Assembly: GCA_903861235.1 (NCBI GenBank)
Contig: CAIOTP010000295.1
Coordinates: 1-7,253, forward strand
DNA from: an uncultured bacterium
GTDB taxonomy: Bacteria; Planctomycetota; Phycisphaerae; Phycisphaerales; SM1A02
DNA length: 7,253 bases
Direction: 5' to 3'
The position numbers and the translations under genes are program-made. Shown one piece after another: positions 1-7,045 of this stretch (position 1 is its first letter; each line of letters begins with the position of its first letter). The notes under the pieces are model-generated. The model was given only the letters and a program-made list of their open reading frames with translations, had not been told where the DNA came from and made no database searches.

Positions 1-826
1 CCTGGAGTTCCGCGTACATCTGCGGGAACCACTCGTCCACGCCGCCGAACTCGCGAGCGGCACCGAAGCCGATCTTGCCGGTGATGTTGTACTTCTCGGG
101 CTTGTCCAGGAACTTGTAGCCCACGCCACCCCAGCCGCTGACCCGGTTCTCCCAGTTCTGGTTGATGTCGTATTCGTACTGGCCCTTGGCGAAGTAGAGC
201 CACGGGCCCGGGTTCAGGAAGCGGTCGTAGGTGATGTTCGACAGCAGGTTGCTGTCGGTGATGGCGCTGCCGGTGTTGTTGCTGTTCGAGCCGCCGAGGG
301 TCTTCAGGAAGTACTCGGCGTACATGTTGAGCTTGTCGTCCGGGCTCTCACGGAGCAGCTTGGCCGCCACGCGAAGGTCCCACTGGTCGTTCTCTGCGGC
401 GACGCCGGTGATGTTGCCTTCGATGGCGCCGGTCCACTTGGGCTTGACGGTCTCCGGAGCCGGTGCGGCGGCCGCTGCGGCGGCCGTGGCTTCGTCCTTG
501 GGCTTGGCGTCCGGGGCGGGTGGCGGGGTGGCGGGCGCGGCGGGAGCCACGGCCACGGGCGCGGGCTCGGCGGGAGCGGGCGCGGCGGGTGGCGTGCCAT
601 CGGCCTTGGCGGCCGGGGCGGCCTCCATCTTCACCACCTGGGCACGGGCGACCTTGAGCTCGCCCAGCACCGGGTGTTTGAGGACCAGGGCTTCGGGGGT
701 CTCGCTGACCAGGGCGGCACGGATCGTGTCGCCGGAGGCGAGCGTGACCAGCACGTCGTCGGCGCGGACGGTCACGGCGAGGGCCAGGGTGGCGAGAATC
801 GAGAGGATCGAAGAGCGTGGAGTCAT
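1..826 (-). CDS. DUF481 (YdiY-like) outer-membrane beta-barrel protein, N-terminal part
   Basis: Minus-strand gene starting at 826; 275 codons are visible and the C-terminus lies beyond the left edge. Residues 1-22 form a clear signal peptide (MTPRSS, hydrophobic ILSILATLALAVTV, cleavage after VRA before DD), which supports this start although no strong Shine-Dalgarno is seen. Residues 23-69 are a small beta-rich domain (VLVTLASGDTI, ALVLKHPVLGELKV). Residues about 70-129 are an Ala/Pro linker, probably spanning periplasm or peptidoglycan. From residue 131 (WTGAIEGNITG) amphipathic, aromatic-rich strands begin (LNMYAEYFLK, WLYFAKGQYEYD, VSGWGGVGYKFL), the pattern of the DUF481 family of salt-induced or YdiY-type outer-membrane barrels. 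The molecular role of this family is poorly defined. It is divergent from the GTPase/motor operon and nothing in the sequence ties the two together. Family call fairly sure; function unknown. Confidence 0.85.
   Translation of the reverse strand, partial: MTPRSSILSILATLALAVTVRADDVLVTLASGDTIRAALVSETPEALVLKHPVLGELKVARAQVVKMEAAPAAKADGTPPAAPAPAEPAPVAVAPAAPATPPPAPDAKPKDEATAAAAAAAPAPETVKPKWTGAIEGNITGVAAENDQWDLRVAAKLLRESPDDKLNMYAEYFLKTLGGSNSNNTGSAITDSNLLSNITYDRFLNPGPWLYFAKGQYEYDINQNWENRVSGWGGVGYKFLDKPEKYNITGKIGFGAAREFGGVDEWFPQMYAELQ
440..622 (-). repeat. Ala/Pro-rich low-complexity linker within the DUF481 gene
   Basis: This GC-rich simple-sequence tract encodes residues about 69-129 of the DUF481 protein, made almost wholly of Ala and Pro with a few Lys/Asp/Glu and ending in a run of seven alanines plus APAPE. 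It separates the small N-terminal beta domain from the barrel and is probably an extended periplasmic spacer. Repeated GCC/GCG/CCC codons make it prone to length variation. Confidence 0.7.
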
Positions 827-934
827 CGTGTGCGTCGCCTGGGTGAAGGGGAGTCTCTCTCGCAGTGGGCGGCCTCTCTCGGCGGCTCCTTCTGCGGCAC
901 GAACACCTCGGGTGCGGCGGTAGGCTAACGACCC
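827..934. promoter_or_regulatory. Divergent intergenic spacer, presumed promoters for both directions
   Basis: The 108 bp between two divergent start codons must hold the promoters for the DUF481 gene and for the five-gene operon. No convincing -35/-10 pair is visible. TAGGCT at 921-926 is a weak -10-like hexamer; if used for the plus strand, transcription would begin at or next to the ATG at 935, giving a leaderless mRNA, which would fit the absence of a Shine-Dalgarno there. Two CTCTCTCG copies (about 855-880) are the only small repeat noted. No terminator, riboswitch or tRNA is seen. Confidence 0.3.
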
Positions 935-2134
935 ATGGCTGCTCCCGCCACGGCCTCCAACCCGCTCATGCACCCGGTGCGGGACCTGGTGGGAAGGCTG
1001 CATTGTCCCAGTTGCTGGCACGCCATGCGTCCGGCGGATGTGCTGTTCATCGCGGAGGATCCGCGCCTGGTGGGTGATCCTGTGGCCGGCGCGGACGAGC
1101 CGCTCCGGTTCCTGCCCAGTCGTTTCGATCTCACCGGCGCCGCCATCGATCCGGAGGGCGCTCGGTGCACACGGCTGGCGTGCCCGCGTTGTCGGCGTGA
1201 GGTGCCCCGGCCCATGCTGGAGCTGCCGGCGAAGATCCTGAGCGTGGTGGGCGCGCCCGGTGCGGGCAAGAGTCACCTGCTGGCCAGCGCCCTGTGGTCC
1301 ATGCGGCGTGACCTGGATCGGCTGGGCCTGCAGGTGATGGACGCGGAACCGCGTCTGAACGCTCGGTTGCATGCCTGGGAGAACCGCCTCTTCGGCTCGG
1401 GCGGTGGTGCACGGCGTCTGGAGAAGACCGAGACCAGCGGCGGCGCCGGCTACGCGTCCGTGCGCATCGAGGGTCGCACGGAGGTGGTGCCGGCGCCCTT
1501 CGTCTTCGCTCTTCGGCGCGGGCAGGAGCCTTCACCCTCGTCCACGCTGGTGCTTTACGACAATGCCGGCGAGCACTTCCTGCCCGGCGCCGACGACGCG
1601 CTTCGTCCGGTCACCCGGCATCTGGGTCGAAGCGAGGCGATCGTGTTCGTGCTCGATCCCACGCAGGATCCTGGATTCCGCGCCGCGGTCGGGCTGCCCC
1701 CGGTTCCGCAGCCGCCCGTGCGTCAGGACCTGGTGCTCGCCGAGATGGCGGCCCGAGTGCGGCACCATCGCGGTCGCCGCTCCGACGAGCGTCTGGAGGT
1801 GCCGCTGGTGATCGCCATGGCCAAGGCGGACCTGTGGGCCACGGCTGCACGAGTGCCCATGACCGCCGATCCCTTCGCGATCGGCGGCGACCCCGGTGCG
1901 GCCTTGCGTGCGAGCCATGTGGCATGCCTGGAGGTGGTGCGTCGAGGTTCTCCGGAGTTCGCCGCGGCACTCGCGGCGGCCTTCGACCGCGTGCTCGTGG
2001 TGCCATGCTCGGGACTGGGGCGTGACCTGGCTCATGAGCCTGAAGCGCCCGTGGCGCCACGGTGGGCGGCGGTGCCCTTCGTGGCCGCGTGCGAGTTCGG
2101 CGAGGAAGGCCGGTTGGGGGGCTTCCGGCCATGA
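935..2134 (+). CDS. Zinc-ribbon P-loop GTPase of the double-GTPase (DO-GTPase2-like) type
   Basis: 399 aa, predicted cytoplasmic. An N-terminal zinc ribbon has C24-x2-C27 (CPSCWHAMRPADVLF) and C83-x2-C86 (ACPRCRREVPR), with C78 as a possible extra ligand. The NTPase follows: Walker A GAPGAGKS at 106-113; switch II/G3 D209-x-x-G212 in LVLYDNAGEHF; the family-typical stretch SEAIVFVLDPTQDP (about 233-246); G4 as AKAD (296-299) followed by LW, in place of NKxD; G5-like PCSG (357-360). The order of zinc knuckles, P-loop, DNAGE, LDPxQ and xKxD matches a group of bacterial GTPases called double-GTPases in comparative genomics, usually encoded beside GAP1 proteins, as here. It is first in the operon and overlaps the GAP1-like gene by 4 bp. 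The start is fixed by an in-frame TAA at 926-928; no Shine-Dalgarno precedes the ATG. The loss of Asn in G4 may relax guanine specificity, so ATP use cannot be excluded. Family fairly sure; the signal it senses is unknown. Confidence 0.85.
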   Translation: MAAPATASNPLMHPVRDLVGRLHCPSCWHAMRPADVLFIAEDPRLVGDPVAGADEPLRFLPSRFDLTGAAIDPEGARCTRLACPRCRREVPRPMLELPAKILSVVGAPGAGKSHLLASALWSMRRDLDRLGLQVMDAEPRLNARLHAWENRLFGSGGGARRLEKTETSGGAGYASVRIEGRTEVVPAPFVFALRRGQEPSPSSTLVLYDNAGEHFLPGADDALRPVTRHLGRSEAIVFVLDPTQDPGFRAAVGLPPVPQPPVRQDLVLAEMAARVRHHRGRRSDERLEVPLVIAMAKADLWATAARVPMTADPFAIGGDPGAALRASHVACLEVVRRGSPEFAAALAAAFDRVLVVPCSGLGRDLAHEPEAPVAPRWAAVPFVAACEFGEEGRLGGFRP

Positions 2135-3186
2135 GGTGCGAACTGGTGCACACCTCGCTGCCGCGTGGACTGGATGGCGGCACCGGATTCGTGGTGGCCG
2201 GTCGCACCGGCGGCATGCCGCGAACGCTCTCCGACGCCCTGGCCGATCTCTCGGGGCTGACCGAGGCGTGGCCCGGCGCTTCCGACTGGGACCGCACGCT
2301 CCGGGCCACGCGGCCGATCGAGTGGCGGGGCGAGGTGGCGTGGGTGGCCAGCGTGATCCGCCCTTGCGGTCTGGATCACACCGGCCGCGGCAACCGGATC
2401 GCGCATCATCGCATGCTGGAGCCGGCGGAGATCCGTGCGTGCGACCCGGTGTCGCTGCTGCTCGATCACGAGCGTTGGATGGCGTCCTGGAAGGGCGATC
2501 CGCGCGAGCTGGACGCCGAGCCGTCGCTGCCGACGCTGGTCGGCCACCAGGGTCCGGCCCAGGCGTGGCAGTCGGCCTTCGGCGATGCGGGCATGGCCGC
2601 GGAGATGGTGGAGCAGGCGTACCGCAGCGGCGTGGGCGCGTGGATCGTGGTGCCGCCGGGCGTGGACCGGCTGGCGCTGCTTCACCAACTGGCCGGCCTG
2701 CTGCCGCATGAGAATCGGTGGAAGCGAGGCTGGAGCACGCGGCCGCTTCGGCCGGTGGCGGACCCGGCGCCGGTGATCGCCGTGGTGGACGAGCGTGAGC
2801 CGCTGGTGTGTGCCGCACCGCCGAATGCGGCATGGATCCTGGTGCCGCGCGCCGGCGAGGCGCCGAAGGCCTCGGAGGCCATGCTGCGACGGGCCCGCGA
2901 GGGCGTGAGACTGACCGAGCCCGCGAAGGCCCGCGGGGCGTCGGCCACGGTGGCATGGCAACCTCCGGAACGGCTCGGCGCACCCGCCGTGCCCGGTGGA
3001 GCGTCGCCGCAGGCGGCGATGCCGCCGGCGGCGGAGGTCGCCGGTCCCGCCGGGATGGCGCCGCCATCCACCATTCGCGTGGAACTGGAGCCGGCCCCGG
3101 CGTCGGGATTCAAGGCGATGTGGTGGCTGCTCGGTGCCGGCCTGGTCCTGGGCGTGCTGGCCCTCCTCTGGAGGGCCGCGGCGTGA
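2131..3186 (+). CDS. GTPase-associated protein 1 N-terminal domain (GAP1-N2-like) with C-terminal membrane anchor
   Basis: 351 aa. The start ATG overlaps the GTPase stop (ATGA, 2131-2134). The N-terminus carries a motif I recognise from GAP1-N domains: HTSLPRGL then GGMP (residues 7-30), with SDALADLSGL following. A second block, LDHTGRGNRIAHHRML (81-96), matches the family's D-x-S/T-G-R-x-N-x-x-A-H-H core, followed by a WMASWKGDPRELD-type segment. Residues 160-208 (SGVGAWIVVPP, NRWKRGWSTRPLRP) continue the fold. After a Pro/Ala-rich stretch (about 278-325), residues 329-348 (AMWWLLGAGLVLGVLALLWR) form one transmembrane helix at the extreme C-terminus. With no signal peptide, the protein should be tail-anchored with its GAP1 domain in the cytoplasm. 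GAP1 proteins I recall are longer and soluble, so the short anchored form is notable. Its role is presumed to be partner or regulator of the upstream GTPase, holding it at the membrane next to the MotA/TolQ-like protein. Whether it acts as an activating protein in the catalytic sense is unknown. Confidence 0.75.
   Translation: MRCELVHTSLPRGLDGGTGFVVAGRTGGMPRTLSDALADLSGLTEAWPGASDWDRTLRATRPIEWRGEVAWVASVIRPCGLDHTGRGNRIAHHRMLEPAEIRACDPVSLLLDHERWMASWKGDPRELDAEPSLPTLVGHQGPAQAWQSAFGDAGMAAEMVEQAYRSGVGAWIVVPPGVDRLALLHQLAGLLPHENRWKRGWSTRPLRPVADPAPVIAVVDEREPLVCAAPPNAAWILVPRAGEAPKASEAMLRRAREGVRLTEPAKARGASATVAWQPPERLGAPAVPGGASPQAAMPPAAEVAGPAGMAPPSTIRVELEPAPASGFKAMWWLLGAGLVLGVLALLWRAAA
3170..3174 (+). promoter_or_regulatory. 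Shine-Dalgarno GGAGG for the GTG-started gene
   Basis: GGAGG lies 8 bases upstream of the GTG at 3183, inside the membrane-anchor codons of the preceding gene. It decides the start of the long helical protein: the open frame runs much further upstream (from before 2808), but that part would overlap the GAP1-like gene almost entirely and has no comparable site. Confidence 0.7.
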
Positions 3187-6170
3187 GCTCTCCCGCCGGC
3201 CAGGTGGCCGAACGCATTCGCTCGCTGGTCCTTCAGGGCGCCGCAGGTCGGGACGAGATCCGCGCCGCGCTCGAGGCGCACGCGGAGCAGGTGCGGCTGG
3301 TCAACGCCGACCTGGCGCGCTGCACGGCGTGGGTGAACCGCGGTCTGTTGAGCGAGGCGGCGAGCCTGGGCGAGGCGCTGGATGTGGCGCGTCGCGCCGC
3401 CACGCTTCGACTGGAGGGGGCGGCGGAAGCGTGGGCGGGCCTGCTCCGCACGGCCGGTCTGGGTGGCGTGTCGCAGGTGGACGTGGCGCTGCTCGAGGGT
3501 TTCGTGGCCGCGGCGGGTCGGCATCAGGCCATGGCAGCTTCGCTGGCGGCCATGCGTCACGCCGCGCTGCGACGCGCACCGCTGGCCGAGCGGCTCTTCA
3601 CGCTTCGGGCGCTGGTGGACCGCGATCCGCGGCAGCCTGCGTGGCTGGAGGGCGTGCGGCGCCTCGAGCGGGAGGCCGCCACCGCGTTGGCCGACGCCGC
3701 GCGACGGGCGGTGGAGGATCGCGATCCCGTGCTGGCGGCCCAGGTGCTGGCCTGGGCCGAGCACCTGACCGTGCCCATGGACGAGCATCACGAGGTGCTG
3801 GCGAAGGCCAGGGAACTGGCCGAGGCGGACCGGCAGGTGGTGCTGCAGGCGCAGGCCCGTGCGTGCGCCAGCCGCCTGCATGAGGCGGCGGCGGCCATGG
3901 ACTGGTCCACGCTCGAGCAGGCCGCTCGCGAGTGGCACGAACTCACGGCGTCCTGGGATCCGGGCGCGGAACGGCGTGCGGAGGTGGAAGCGCCGCTGGA
4001 CATGCTCCGCCGCGACCGGGAGCGACGCCGCGAGGACCGAGCCCGCACGGAAGTGCTGCAGCGTCTGGAGCTGGCGCTCGATCAGGCGGCACCGCAGGAC
4101 GAGCTGGAGCGACTGGCGGACGCGGCCACGCGTGCCGACGCGACCATGCCGGCGGCCATCTCGCGGCGTCTGGAGGAGCGGCGGCAGCGCGAGTCCGCGT
4201 CACGGAATCGCCGCCGCTGGCTGCTGGGCACCGCGGTGGTGGCGCTCCTGGCGGCGATGTCCACGGCAGGCTGGTTCGCCTGGCAGTGGCGCGAGCGTGA
4301 GGCCGCGCTGAGCAGGGGACTGGCCACGGTCGATGCCTCGATCCGCGCGGAGGACCTGGGTGCGGCGGAGAAGGTGCTCGATGCGCTGCAGCCCTTCGCG
4401 AATCGGCCGGAATGGATGGCCGCCTCGCAGCGAGTGCAGGAGGCCCGCAGGTCGGAGCGAGCGGCGCGTTCCGCGGCGGAGGAGACCCTGCGGCAGGCCA
4501 AGGCGCTGGCGGAGACCGGCAAGGATCCCGTGGCGATGGAAGCGAAGGCCATGGAGCTTCGCGCCGCGACGGAGACCCAGCGACCGGATCAGCGGCCCGC
4601 CTTCGCGCAGGCGGTGGCCGCGCTGCAGGCGGCCGCAGCGGCGTTGCGCGAGCGTTCCGCGGGCGAGGCCCGCGCCTCGCTGCAGCGTCTTCAGGGTGAC
4701 CTGGCGGCGCTGCAGGATCCGGCGGCCCGGGAAGCCACCCGATTCGACCGCACGGCGTGGGGTTCGCTGGCGCAGCGCCTGAACAACATCGCCAACGAGG
4801 CTCGCACCGCCGCCGCCGCGGCCGCGGCCACGCCGGACGGTCGGACCACGGGCGAGGCCCTGGCGGCGCTCGCCTCCTCCGCCGAGGCCCGCGCCAAGGC
4901 CGCGTCGGATCGGGCGGACCGGATCGACCGGGTGATCGAGGGGCTCAAGCGGCTGGAGCGTTTCTCGGCGGACGAGCAGGTCACGCTCGATCAGTGGGAG
5001 CGGCTGCTTGCCGAGGGCGGCGATCTGCTCGCCGCGCGCGGCATGCTCCGCAGCTGCGAGGCGGGTCGCGACGCCGCGAAGGCCGGCCTGGCCATCCGTG
5101 TCTGGCGCACCTCCGTGGTTCCGGCGCTGGTGGCGGGGCGCACCGGCGGCGCCGCAGGTCTGGCGGGTCTGGATTGGGGGGAGCCGGGCGCCGCTCGCCA
5201 GATGGACGCCACCCTCACACGGCACCTGGACGAGCACCCTGCCTCGCCGCACCGGGCGTCGGCACAGGCCATGCGGGCGCTGGCCAGGCGCACCATGGCG
5301 GTGACCGGATCGTCGGGGTCGCTGGGTGCGGCCGCCGCGGCGGCGGTGCGGCAGATGGGATACGCCGGCCTGTTCGAGCAGTCCTTCGACGGTGGTCGCG
5401 TGCTCTACCGGCGCCGAAGCCCGGGCACCACGGACGTCTGGGGCCAGGCGATCGAGTCGCGATCCGACCTGGGCGAGGATCCCGCCCGGCTTCGGGCGCG
5501 CAAGCCGGTCTCGTGGCGGCCCACGGCGAAGGAGCGCGCGTGGCCCGCGGCCGGTGTGTTCGCCGCCGGCGCGGAGGCGTTGCAGGGAGCCGAGGGACGG
5601 GCGGCGAGGGACGCGTGGCTTCGCATGCTGGTGGAACTGCGCTCCTCGGAAGTCGGCGATCCGCTCATGCAGTGGCACGCCATGCGAGATCTCTGGCGAG
5701 GCTGGCTGCAGTTCTTCGCCGACGAGAGCGACCCGGAGGACGCCGCGGCGGCACGCTGGGTGCGCGGCCTGGACGGCGTGTCCGTGCTCGCGAGCGAGGA
5801 CCCGGTGCTGCTGGGCATGTCCGATCCGGGCACCCGGGTGGAATCGCTGCGTCGCACCGCGCGCGAGCAGCTGACCTCCGCCTTCGATCCCACACGGCTC
5901 GTGGCGGCGGCCCGGCGTCGAGACGCGGCCATGGACGAGAACTCGCGACCGCTCGCACCGGCGGCCATCGCCCGGCCCACGGCCTCGGGCGAGCTGCCCG
6001 TGGCCGGCGTGCCCGAGGGCACGGAGGTGCGGGTGCCCGTGAAGCTGGAGTCAGGCTGGTCGCTGGCGCCCGCCCGCGTGACGGAGGGCGGCCTCCAATG
6101 GCAGGGCCGCGCACCCGAGCCGCCGATCACCTGGCCGCAGACGCTCTTCGTTCCTGGAGGAACCCCATGA
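3183..6170 (+). CDS. Large alpha-helical single-pass membrane protein, unrecognised family
   Basis: 995 aa from a GTG start overlapping the previous stop (GTGA) with a GGAGG site 8 bases upstream. I do not recognise the family. Residues 1-345 are Ala/Arg/Glu-rich helices without a signal peptide. One membrane helix at about 346-367 (WLLGTAVVALLAAMSTAGWF) follows a strongly basic flank (SRNRRR), so by the positive-inside rule the N-terminal third is cytoplasmic and the C-terminal 628 residues are periplasmic. Residues about 368-640 are a long heptad-like helical stretch with poly-Ala. The C-terminal part (about 640-995) looks more globular: a Gly/Ala segment (about 705-720), a Trp-rich block (812-848: WLRMLVELRS, WHAMRDLWRGWLQFF) and a beta-like end (EGTEVRVPVKLESGW ... 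LQWQGRAP). Position between the GAP1-like and motor genes suggests a scaffold linking cytoplasmic switch and envelope, loosely like TolA or the long tail of ZorA. That role is inference; topology is moderately certain. Confidence 0.85.
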   Translation: MSSPAGQVAERIRSLVLQGAAGRDEIRAALEAHAEQVRLVNADLARCTAWVNRGLLSEAASLGEALDVARRAATLRLEGAAEAWAGLLRTAGLGGVSQVDVALLEGFVAAAGRHQAMAASLAAMRHAALRRAPLAERLFTLRALVDRDPRQPAWLEGVRRLEREAATALADAARRAVEDRDPVLAAQVLAWAEHLTVPMDEHHEVLAKARELAEADRQVVLQAQARACASRLHEAAAAMDWSTLEQAAREWHELTASWDPGAERRAEVEAPLDMLRRDRERRREDRARTEVLQRLELALDQAAPQDELERLADAATRADATMPAAISRRLEERRQRESASRNRRRWLLGTAVVALLAAMSTAGWFAWQWREREAALSRGLATVDASIRAEDLGAAEKVLDALQPFANRPEWMAASQRVQEARRSERAARSAAEETLRQAKALAETGKDPVAMEAKAMELRAATETQRPDQRPAFAQAVAALQAAAAALRERSAGEARASLQRLQGDLAALQDPAAREATRFDRTAWGSLAQRLNNIANEARTAAAAAAATPDGRTTGEALAALASSAEARAKAASDRADRIDRVIEGLKRLERFSADEQVTLDQWERLLAEGGDLLAARGMLRSCEAGRDAAKAGLAIRVWRTSVVPALVAGRTGGAAGLAGLDWGEPGAARQMDATLTRHLDEHPASPHRASAQAMRALARRTMAVTGSSGSLGAAAAAAVRQMGYAGLFEQSFDGGRVLYRRRSPGTTDVWGQAIESRSDLGEDPARLRARKPVSWRPTAKERAWPAAGVFAAGAEALQGAEGRAARDAWLRMLVELRSSEVGDPLMQWHAMRDLWRGWLQFFADESDPEDAAAARWVRGLDGVSVLASEDPVLLGMSDPGTRVESLRRTAREQLTSAFDPTRLVAAARRRDAAMDENSRPLAPAAIARPTASGELPVAGVPEGTEVRVPVKLESGWSLAPARVTEGGLQWQGRAPEPPITWPQTLFVPGGTP
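4807..4829 (+). repeat. GCC/GCG simple tract encoding poly-alanine
   Basis: A run of GCC/GCG triplets encodes seven successive alanines (after NEART, before TPDG) in the presumed periplasmic helical region of the 995-aa protein. A second, shorter tract near 5327-5346 encodes six alanines. Such tracts can slip in length; here both remain in frame. Confidence 0.5.
6156..6160 (+). promoter_or_regulatory. Shine-Dalgarno GGAGG for the MotA/TolQ-family gene
   Basis: GGAGG sits 6 bases before the ATG at 6167, near-ideal spacing, and is the strongest ribosome site in the window. It decides the start, since the same frame stays open far upstream through the preceding gene. It may allow more synthesis of the channel subunit than coupling alone, in keeping with the 5:2 subunit ratio of these motors. 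Confidence 0.8.
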
Positions 6171-7042
6171 CCCGAACTTCGCGGCCCCAGGCCGTGCCCG
6201 CTCCGGTGCTCCGATTCGCCAGCGTGGATCCGGAGTGTCGCCTCGGCATGCCGGTGGGTCGCTACACCACGCCGTCCATGGCCTGCAGTCTGGTGGTGGC
6301 GCTGGTCCTGATGGCCGTGGTCTACGGCGGCGCGTTCCCCTTCCGAAACGCGGGCTTCGGCGAGACGGTGTGGCGGTACCTGACGGCCTTCGACCGCATC
6401 CCGGTGGCCATCGCCTTCTTCAGCTGCTGGAGCCTGGCCATCATCGGGCTCAAGCTGCTCAAGGTCCGGGCCCAGCGCATGGCCCTGCGGGTGCGCTTCG
6501 CGCCGGACGATCCCCAATGGCATGTGAGCCGGGCCACGGCCATGCAGGTGGTGGAGTCGGTGGAGGGTGCGGTGGAGGGCACCGAGCACTTCATGTACCT
6601 GAACCGGGTCACGGGTGCCCTGCGAAGCGTGCGCAACGTGGGTCGCGTGGCCGACATGGACGAGATGCTCTCCCAGCGGGCCGAGGACGACGAGATCCAG
6701 GTGGACGGCGGGTATGTGCCGGTGCGCGCCTTCATCTGGGCCATTCCCGTGCTGGGATTCATCGGCACGGTGCTGGGCCTGACCGAGGCCATCGGGCAGT
6801 TCGGCAGCGTGCTCTCGCAGAAGCAGGACGACCTGCAGGGCCTCACGCGGCAGCTCACGCAGGTGATCGGCGGCCTGGACACCGCGTTCGTGACCACCGG
6901 CGAGGGACTGGTCATGGCGCTGGTCATCCATCTGGCGCTGACCTTCGCCAGGCGGGCCGACGACACGCTCCTGGACGAATGCCGCCAGGCCTGCGCGCGC
7001 CAGGTCACCAGCCGGGTGCGCGTGGCCGAGGGGGCGGCCTGA
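6167..7042 (+). CDS. MotA/TolQ/ExbB-family ion channel protein
   Basis: 291 aa; the ATG overlaps the previous stop (ATGA). Four likely membrane helices: about 38-56 (MACSLVVALVLMAVVYGG), 78-97 (IPVAIAFFSCWSLAIIGLKL), 186-206 (AFIWAIPVLGFIGTVLGLTEA) and 237-260 (LDTAFVTTGEGLVMALVIHL). The last two carry the family signature: LGFIGTVLG with T201, and AFVTTGEGL with T243/T244, polar residues that in TolQ/ExbB line the ion path beside the partner's aspartate. An acidic cytoplasmic loop (98-185) lies between helices 2 and 3. These proteins form pentamers around a dimer of a TolR/ExbD/MotB partner and convert ion flow into rotation or force; the partner is encoded 3 bases downstream. The order and loop style resemble Planctomycetota MotA/TolQ-like proteins. 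Coupling ion (proton or sodium) cannot be told. The subfamily is neither clearly TolQ nor MotA, so no symbol is given. Confidence 0.93.
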   Translation: MTRTSRPQAVPAPVLRFASVDPECRLGMPVGRYTTPSMACSLVVALVLMAVVYGGAFPFRNAGFGETVWRYLTAFDRIPVAIAFFSCWSLAIIGLKLLKVRAQRMALRVRFAPDDPQWHVSRATAMQVVESVEGAVEGTEHFMYLNRVTGALRSVRNVGRVADMDEMLSQRAEDDEIQVDGGYVPVRAFIWAIPVLGFIGTVLGLTEAIGQFGSVLSQKQDDLQGLTRQLTQVIGGLDTAFVTTGEGLVMALVIHLALTFARRADDTLLDECRQACARQVTSRVRVAEGAA

Positions 7043-7045
7043 GTC

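Noticed and set aside
231..923. Plus-strand open frame (230 codons) across the DUF481 gene
   Set aside because: It is the complement of a gene with a signal peptide and barrel strands; its Ala/Gly-rich middle is simply the Ala/Pro linker read on the wrong strand.
2104..2126. Possible hairpin GGAAG...CTTCC just before the GAP1-like start
   Set aside because: Only a 5-bp perfect stem with a long G-rich loop; such pairs are expected by chance in this composition and it is not followed by a T-run.
1532..3067. Long minus-strand open frame (511 codons) antisense to the GTPase and GAP1-like genes
   Set aside because: GC-rich DNA with GC-biased third positions leaves antisense frames open. The product is Pro/Arg/Ala/His-rich with no domain, and the plus strand has clear family motifs.
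2808..3182. Upstream extension of the 995-aa protein to an ATG at 2808
   Set aside because: It would overlap the GAP1-like gene for 375 bp, has a basic low-complexity composition, and lacks the GGAGG site found before the GTG at 3183.
4200..5678. Minus-strand open frame (492 codons) antisense to the large helical protein
   Set aside because: Arg/Gly/Leu-rich shadow of a coding strand; no start signal, no domain, and it would oppose a coupled operon.
4757..6166. Upstream extension of the channel gene by 470 codons in the same frame
   Set aside because: The extension is Gly/Arg/Ala shadow sequence over the preceding gene; the ATG at 6167 has GGAGG at ideal spacing and a 4-bp overlap.
5405..6931. 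Minus-strand open frame (508 codons) antisense to the helical-protein end and the channel gene
   Set aside because: The channel gene on the other strand has unmistakable membrane helices and family motifs; the antisense product is His/Gly/Arg-rich low complexity.
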